Positions 6,272 through 9,810 of a stretch of DNA of 9,810 nucleotides are shown here, piece after piece. Both the position numbers and the translations under genes were made by a program. How positions within the stretch are numbered: the stretch's first letter is position 1; every line of letters starts with the position of its first letter. A model generated the notes under the pieces. The model was not told the origin of the DNA and did no database searches. It saw nothing but the letters and a program-made list of their open reading frames with translations. Source of the DNA: an uncultured Bacilli bacterium (lineage in GTDB: Bacteria; Bacillota_I; Bacilli_A; RF39; UBA660). The stretch spans positions 1 through 9,810 of the forward strand of contig CALVJE010000032.1 in assembly GCA_944331725.1 (NCBI GenBank), in the 5' to 3' direction.

Positions 6272-7354
6272 TTAATTAAGTAAATTATCATCTATTTCTT
6301 TAACATCTTTAAATTCTACTTTATTAATACTTTCAAACTTTCTACTAATCTTATCTGTAGTAATAGAAACATTTTCTACATCTTTATTAACCGCTTGAAT
6401 ACTACGAGATAATTTATCCCAACGTTCTTTATATCTAGCAAACTCTAAACTTAATTTATTTAATTCTTCGTGAATAATAGAAGTATATTTATCTTTCTCC
6501 ATATTCTTAATAATCATTTGTATTACTGTTAATGTTGACATTAAAGTAGTTGGACTAGTTAACCAAATTCTTCTTTTATAGGCATATTCTATTAAATCAG
6601 GATGATATGCATTAATCTCTGCAAATATCGCTTCTGCAGGTAAAAACATAATCGCTTGATCACTTGTAACACCATCTATAATATATTTACTACTAATAGC
6701 ATCTATATGCTTTTTAACATCTAATTTAAAAGCTTTAGTAGCAGCTTCTCTTTCACTTTTAGATAAATCTTTATCAACCATTATTTGATAATGTTCTAAA
6801 GGAAATTTAGAATCAATTGCAATAGTACCAAGTGGTTCAGGTGCAAAAAGAACAGAATCTGCAATAGTACCATTAGGAAGAGTATATTGTAATCTATAAA
6901 TAGAATCATTCCCTTCTCCAAAAACATTTACTAAGATATGTTTTAAATTAACTTCTCCATAAATACCCCTAGTCTTTTTATCAGTTAAAATACTTTGTAA
7001 AGAAATAATATCAGTAGATAATGTATCTATCTTCTTTTGAGCTTCATCTATCTTACTAAGACGTTCTATTACTGATGTAAAAGTTTTATTAGTCTTTTCA
7101 AAATTCTGATTAATTCTCTCATTAACACCTTCATTAATAGCAAGTAATCTCTTTTCCAAGCTTTCATTTAACTTAGTAAAATCATCAGTTAAATTCCTAG
7201 TTAAACCATCTTTAAATTCATTTAATTCTTTAATAGTATTAATCTCTAAATTATTAAGTCTATCAGTTATTTTAGACTCATTAATATTTTTCATAAGAGA
7301 TATAACTATTAAAATAATTATTAATACAAGTAAACCTATAATTAAGTAATCCAT
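6272..7354 (-). CDS. rmuC: RmuC family DNA recombination protein
   Basis: 360 residues. The layout is that of RmuC: an N-terminal membrane helix (residues 3-21), a long coiled coil (about 25-125) and the RmuC domain (about 128-330). The domain contains GIYGEVNLKHIL, then LPNGTIADSVLF and IAIDSKFPLEHY. The Glu134 and Asp181-x-Lys183 pattern fits the proposed PD-(D/E)XK-type nuclease-like core. In E. coli, loss of rmuC raises inversion at short inverted repeats, so it is thought to limit rearrangement; its direct biochemical role is not settled. The ATG at 7352-7354 follows AGGAGG closely. It has its own promoter at 7375-7403 and lies after the rhodanese gene and before the Big_2-like gene on the same strand. 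Confidence 0.92.
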   Translation of the reverse strand: MDYLIIGLLVLIIILIVISLMKNINESKITDRLNNLEINTIKELNEFKDGLTRNLTDDFTKLNESLEKRLLAINEGVNERINQNFEKTNKTFTSVIERLSKIDEAQKKIDTLSTDIISLQSILTDKKTRGIYGEVNLKHILVNVFGEGNDSIYRLQYTLPNGTIADSVLFAPEPLGTIAIDSKFPLEHYQIMVDKDLSKSEREAATKAFKLDVKKHIDAISSKYIIDGVTSDQAIMFLPAEAIFAEINAYHPDLIEYAYKRRIWLTSPTTLMSTLTVIQMIIKNMEKDKYTSIIHEELNKLSLEFARYKERWDKLSRSIQAVNKDVENVSITTDKISRKFESINKVEFKDVKEIDDNLLN

Positions 7355-7374
7355 AAATAAATCCTCCTATATAT

Positions 7375-7403
7375 AATATACAGGTAGAACAAATTTTCGT
7401 CAA
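7375..7403 (-). promoter_or_regulatory. Promoter of rmuC
   Basis: Minus-strand TTGACG (7398-7403), a 17-base spacer, and TATATT (7375-7380). The -35 overlaps the stop codon of the upstream rhodanese gene. The predicted leader is about 15 bases and begins next to the AGGAGG site (7363-7368). Confidence 0.75.
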
Positions 7404-7672
7404 GATATTTTTTCATAACCATATTTTATACTATAAGTATGATAACCTTTAGTATTTAAGATATTTGAAAGTCTTTTACTAGTAAAACCAGTCTCACATA
7501 TTAAGTAATATGTTTTGTCAATTGACAAATACCTCTCAGACATAGTTCTTAAAACTCTTAAAGGAATATTTTTAGAACCTTTAAGATGACCTCTTTCATA
7601 TAAGTAATGATCTCTAACATCAATTATATTAAGATTATCTAAATATTTAATATCTTCATAATCTATTTCCAT
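7400..7672 (-). CDS. Single-domain rhodanese-like sulfurtransferase
   Basis: 90 residues, the size of a stand-alone rhodanese domain. It shows NIIDVRDHYLYERGHLKGSKNIP (the family signature with Asp18, Arg20, Gly29, His30) and the active-site loop ICETGFTS with Cys59 in C-x-x-G-x-x-S form, so sulfur carriage via a Cys persulfide is possible. The role is not fixed by context; small rhodaneses deliver sulfane sulfur in varied pathways. An extended frame with an upstream start would add a hydrophobic leader (LLWNYLVKRTYLFFFC) that crosses a terminator. The ATG at 7670-7672 gives the family N-terminus and is preceded by GTGGTG. No signal peptide, so it is probably cytoplasmic. The stop overlaps the rmuC promoter. 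Confidence 0.82.
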   Translation of the reverse strand: MEIDYEDIKYLDNLNIIDVRDHYLYERGHLKGSKNIPLRVLRTMSERYLSIDKTYYLICETGFTSKRLSNILNTKGYHTYSIKYGYEKIS

Positions 7673-7687
7673 ACATAACACCACTAT

Positions 7688-7693
7688 ATTATA
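7688..7693 (-). promoter_or_regulatory. Possible -10 box for the rhodanese gene
   Basis: A minus-strand TATAAT lies between the surface-protein terminator and the rhodanese start. The -35 position falls in the terminator stem and is poor (CTTACC). A promoter is expected here because of the terminator, but the evidence is one hexamer. Confidence 0.35.
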
Positions 7694-7700
7694 TGAACAA

Positions 7701-7723
7701 AAGAAAAAGAGGTAAGTCCTCTT
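7701..7723 (-). terminator. Terminator of the surface-protein gene
   Basis: A 6-bp stem AAGAGG/CCTCTT with a 5-base loop (arms 7718-7723 and 7707-7712) is followed on the minus strand by TTTCTTTT. The stop codon TAA (7722-7724) overlaps the left arm. Confidence 0.75.
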
Positions 7724-9575
7724 AACTAGATAGTTCCAAAGTAAATGGATCATTTTTTAGTCCTGTTCCTCCTGTTATAACTACATTAGATTTTAGATTT
7801 AGAGCAGGCTGAACGCCAAACGAAATGCTAGAAGGTGAAAAGTTGAGCACAGTACCACCAGGGGTGACATATCGAACGTCCGACGAACTATATGGTGTTA
7901 AAGTCCAATAGTATTTATTGTTACTAGTTCTATCAAATGGCCCTACCATTAATTCTCCTATACGAAGTAATCCTACTTTAACAGTTGCACGATAAGGAGT
8001 AAGCATTTCAACACTACCATTATTACCAATAATATATTTTGCTGATTTATATGATTCTCCATTACCTACTGTTCCTAAATACCAAGTAGTACTATCTTCT
8101 ATCATTGAACTATAACTGCTATCTACATAATTTGTTAAATATTCTCCATTTAAGAATGTTCCTATTGTATTTGTACTTGAAAATGTTGCATTACTTCCAA
8201 ACTTCATTGTTATAAACTCCCCAGAACTTTTTAATGGTTCTGCACTTACTATCTTTGTTCCTGTTCCATTTTCGTGACTTACTATCCTATATAGATTATT
8301 TTCATCATTTCCAAATTGAATGTATTCACCACTATATCTAGTTGACAACAAAGCTCCTGATAAATTAGTATCATTATCTCCATTTAAGCGATATGGATTA
8401 TCTATTGTTCCATCTCCGCTCACGATACGAACGATAGATTTTAGATTTATTGATGGCCGAGCCCCGAGCGAAACGTTAGAAGGCAAATCGTCGTCCGCGA
8501 AACCACTGTGGTAAACATACCGAACGGCGGACGAACTATATGGCGTTAAGGTCCACCAGTAAAGTTCATTATTTAAATAGCCATTTCTATAGGTTGTTCC
8601 TCTAAAACTTTCTTGATATTCATACATATTAAGGAGTCCTACTGTTGCTGTTACAGTTGTTGTACCATTTGGCCTTTCTATACTTCCTAAGAAAGTGTTA
8701 TCTTGTGTTGCATCCCATACACTATCAGTTACAATAAAATTCTCATAATCTCTTAAGTTACCTAAGAAACCATCAACACTTGTATCATTTAACCATTCTT
8801 CCATATAACTCCCTTCAAATGCTGTATCACCATTAGAATAATTAATTGCACTTATATTCCACTGAGTTACTAATTTTGTTGTCTTCGCTTCATTATTAAC
8901 ACTTACCGTTCTCCATAACTTTCCACTATACCAGATATAGTTATTAGGGTCAGTTCCTGTGATAAATGTATCTGTTCCATCATCATAGGTATCTCCATCT
9001 GGTCCTTGATCATCTAATACTACTTCAGATACATCACCTACTTTAATAGGTTTAAACTCTTCAAATAAATGTCCATTACTAGGTAGACTTAAATCATTAT
9101 AATCTAGCCCTACACATACTCCTAATGTAACTGTTACACTACTACTAGAACTATTCTTAACTCTTATTTTATAAGTATTACTACTACCTGCACTTCCACT
9201 TGCAGTTAAGTTACTACCTACCGCTTCCATTGGTATATTTATTCCATCTCCTGTTTTATATCCTGCTTCTACTCCACTAGGTAAACTTCCTACATAATAA
9301 AAATTAAATCTTGCTTCTCTATTATTTGGATTAGATAGAGTAACAGTAAATTCTTTAGTCTCGCCTGCTCCCACTACTAACTTATTTCCTTCAACACCAT
9401 CTACTTCTAACTTATAAGTTAAATTACCTGTTACTATACTAATTGCATTACTCTTTTCTTTTGTTACTGTAAACATTGCATAAGAAAAGTATCCTCCTAC
9501 TACTAATAAAGTTATTAGTATCATACCAATCATATAAATTTTACTAAAACTTGTCTCTAATAATAATCTCTTCAT
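7722..9575 (-). CDS. Membrane-anchored surface protein with two DUF6273-like (C-type-lectin-like) domains; candidate DGR target
   Basis: 617 residues. The N-terminal signal anchor is at about 13-35 and continues SYAMFTVTKEKSNAISIVTGNLTYKL in two parts, like TasA/camelysin-type surface proteins. A beta-sandwich-like part (about 50-155) and an Asp/Gly-rich linker (DDQGPDGDTYDDGTD) follow. Two related domains come next, about residues 213-395 and 418-610. Each ends with WTLTPYSSS-VRYV, a variable stretch, then G-RP or G-QP and NLKS, and closes with GDGTIDNPYRL or GTGLKNDPFTL. This pattern matches DUF6273-type domains related to the C-type lectin/FGE-sulfatase fold, which I know as displayed ligand-binding modules. 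There is no LPXTG, so it is held by the N-terminal anchor. The ATG at 9573-9575 follows GGAAGGAG. The last part of each domain is GC-rich and codon-atypical, see the repeat entries. Ligand unknown. Confidence 0.8.
   Translation of the reverse strand: MKRLLLETSFSKIYMIGMILITLLVVGGYFSYAMFTVTKEKSNAISIVTGNLTYKLEVDGVEGNKLVVGAGETKEFTVTLSNPNNREARFNFYYVGSLPSGVEAGYKTGDGINIPMEAVGSNLTASGSAGSSNTYKIRVKNSSSSSVTVTLGVCVGLDYNDLSLPSNGHLFEEFKPIKVGDVSEVVLDDQGPDGDTYDDGTDTFITGTDPNNYIWYSGKLWRTVSVNNEAKTTKLVTQWNISAINYSNGDTAFEGSYMEEWLNDTSVDGFLGNLRDYENFIVTDSVWDATQDNTFLGSIERPNGTTTVTATVGLLNMYEYQESFRGTTYRNGYLNNELYWWTLTPYSSSAVRYVYHSGFADDDLPSNVSLGARPSINLKSIVRIVSGDGTIDNPYRLNGDNDTNLSGALLSTRYSGEYIQFGNDENNLYRIVSHENGTGTKIVSAEPLKSSGEFITMKFGSNATFSSTNTIGTFLNGEYLTNYVDSSYSSMIEDSTTWYLGTVGNGESYKSAKYIIGNNGSVEMLTPYRATVKVGLLRIGELMVGPFDRTSNNKYYWTLTPYSSSDVRYVTPGGTVLNFSPSSISFGVQPALNLKSNVVITGGTGLKNDPFTLELSS
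7788..7913 (-). repeat. Candidate variable region VR2 (C-terminal copy)
   Basis: 42 codons (residues 555-596) with an ungapped match to VR1 at 8436-8561: 24 of 42 residues and about 91 of 126 bases identical by hand. The GC content of 7801-7890 is about 50 percent by hand count, far above its surroundings, with otherwise rare TCG, GTC, CTC and GGC codons. It sits at the C-terminus of a lectin-like domain, the classical place for the variable region of a diversity-generating retroelement. Confidence 0.6.
8436..8561 (-). repeat. Candidate variable region VR1 (internal copy)
   Basis: 42 codons (residues 339-380), the same length as VR2 without gaps. GC is about 54 percent over 8451-8540 by hand count. 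At five codons (350, 355, 361, 362 and 367) both copies end in C while the first two bases vary: GCC/GAC, TAC/ACC, GAC/CTC, GAC/AAC and AAC/AGC. That is what adenine mutagenesis of AAC template codons yields. The GC-rich character continues past NLKS to about 8424, which VR2 does not show. Confidence 0.6.
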
Positions 9576-9606
9576 ATCTTTACTCCTTCCATAATTGCAC
9601 ACAAAA

Positions 9607-9636
9607 AAGAATAGAATAAAACACTACTCTATTCTT
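9607..9636 (-). terminator. Terminator-like hairpin in the surface-protein leader
   Basis: A 12-bp stem with one G-U pair (arms 9625-9636 and 9607-9618) and a 6-base loop is followed on the minus strand by six T (9603-9608). It lies about 30 bases before the ATG and after the candidate promoter. It would therefore stop transcripts unless bypassed: an upstream terminator or an attenuator. Confidence 0.65.
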
Positions 9637-9669
9637 CTTACACTATGAAAGAAAGTAATTTTATTACTT

Positions 9670-9704
9670 AGTTTACTATTAAACTCCCCCCCCCCAGGTA
9701 ACAA
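9670..9704 (-). promoter_or_regulatory. Candidate phase-variable promoter of the surface protein, with a G10 tract
   Basis: On the minus strand TTGTTA (9699-9704) and TTTAAT (9678-9683) are separated by 15 bases, ten of them a pure G run (9686-9695 read as C10 on the plus strand). A gain of two G would give the optimal 17-base spacer. An alternative -35, TTTACA (9707-9712), stands 23 bases away. A 6-bp palindrome AGTTTA-CTAT-TAAACT (9670-9685) overlaps the -10. Confidence 0.5.
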
Positions 9705-9720
9705 ATTGTAAACATAGTTT

Positions 9721-9810
9721 TGTCATATTTTTACTGTAGATTGACGAATTAATTTACCCCAGAATTGACGATTTATTTTACCCTGATAAATTAAACTAGC
9801 CATATCTACT
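9721..9810. mobile_element. Candidate IS21-type insertion sequence end, cut by window edge
   Basis: From TGTCAT at 9721 the sequence holds two 21-base direct repeats, 9740-9760 and 9764-9784, with the core ATTGACGA-TTA-TTTACCC and a 24-base period; 18 of 21 positions match by hand. IS21-family ends are known for a terminal TG/CA and several internal repeats near each end, which this resembles. No transposase is inside the window. A minus frame open from the edge to a TGA at about 9722 runs through the repeats and is not called as a gene. Confidence 0.4.

Noticed and set aside
7673..7753. Hydrophobic N-terminal extension of the rhodanese
   Set aside because: The extension overlaps the surface-protein 3' end and its terminator; the family domain begins at the internal ATG.
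8320..8514. Open plus-strand frame inside the surface-protein gene
   Set aside because: It is antisense to the lectin-like domain. It stays open because of the GC-rich variable segment and shows no ribosome binding site or family motif.
9576..9720. Template repeat of a DGR next to the target gene
   Set aside because: I see no segment here resembling the two variable regions. A template must lie outside the window if it exists.
9740..9784. CRISPR array start
   Set aside because: There are only two imperfect repeats with a 3-base gap, no spacers of CRISPR length and no cas gene nearby.
9722..9810. Short minus-strand frame open from the window edge to TGA, as a protein C-terminus
   Set aside because: It consists mostly of two 24-base-period repeats of the candidate mobile-element end; openness follows from the repeat period. 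It could only be judged with sequence beyond the edge.
1..9810. Reassigned TGA=Trp code, as in many Mollicutes
   Set aside because: Trp is written TGG in the surface protein, and TGA ends ymfF, the rhodanese and the small membrane ORF at sensible places.

Overview
The window comes from an AT-rich, Gram-positive-type bacterium (Bacillota). The case rests on TTGACA/TATAAT promoters, strong AGGAGG or AGGTGAT ribosome binding sites, an rplS-lepB neighbourhood, a YmfF/YmfH M16 pair, a DUF3603 (YjbA-like) gene and a TasA/camelysin-like surface-protein N-terminus. This fits an uncultured gut Bacilli lineage, but the lineage is inference. TGG encodes Trp and TGA is used as stop, so the code is standard. 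Nearly every gene is on the minus strand, so the gene order below runs from high to low coordinates.

Right end (about 7.7-9.8 kb): an edge that looks like the terminus of an IS21-type insertion sequence is followed by a short control region. That region holds a C10/G10 tract between promoter-like hexamers and a terminator-like hairpin before the ribosome binding site. It leads into a membrane-anchored surface protein of 617 residues. This protein has two C-type-lectin-like (DUF6273-like) domains. Each ends in an equal-length 42-codon segment that is about 50 percent GC and differs from its partner mainly at clustered codon positions. I read the pair as candidate variable regions of a diversity-generating retroelement. 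No reverse transcriptase or template repeat lies in the window.

Middle (about 4.9-7.7 kb): a small single-domain rhodanese, then rmuC, a secreted Big_2-like single-pass protein, and a terminator. Next come a previously easy-to-miss 68-residue membrane protein that appears to start at AUU and a DUF3603 gene coupled to it by an ATGA overlap. One small plus-strand gene (4702-4878) with a perfect consensus promoter converges on the DUF3603 gene. Both stop codons lie inside one shared terminator hairpin.

Left (1-4.6 kb): a lipoprotein, then deoD (purine nucleoside phosphorylase) behind a terminator-like leader hairpin, then ymfF and ymfH in one operon. After these come rplS with its own promoter and leader hairpin, a terminator, and the 5' part of lepB (signal peptidase I), cut by the window edge.

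Most of the window is ordinary housekeeping sequence. The unusual part is the surface-protein locus, which combines candidate targeted hypervariation in the coding sequence with a homopolymer positioned to switch its transcription.
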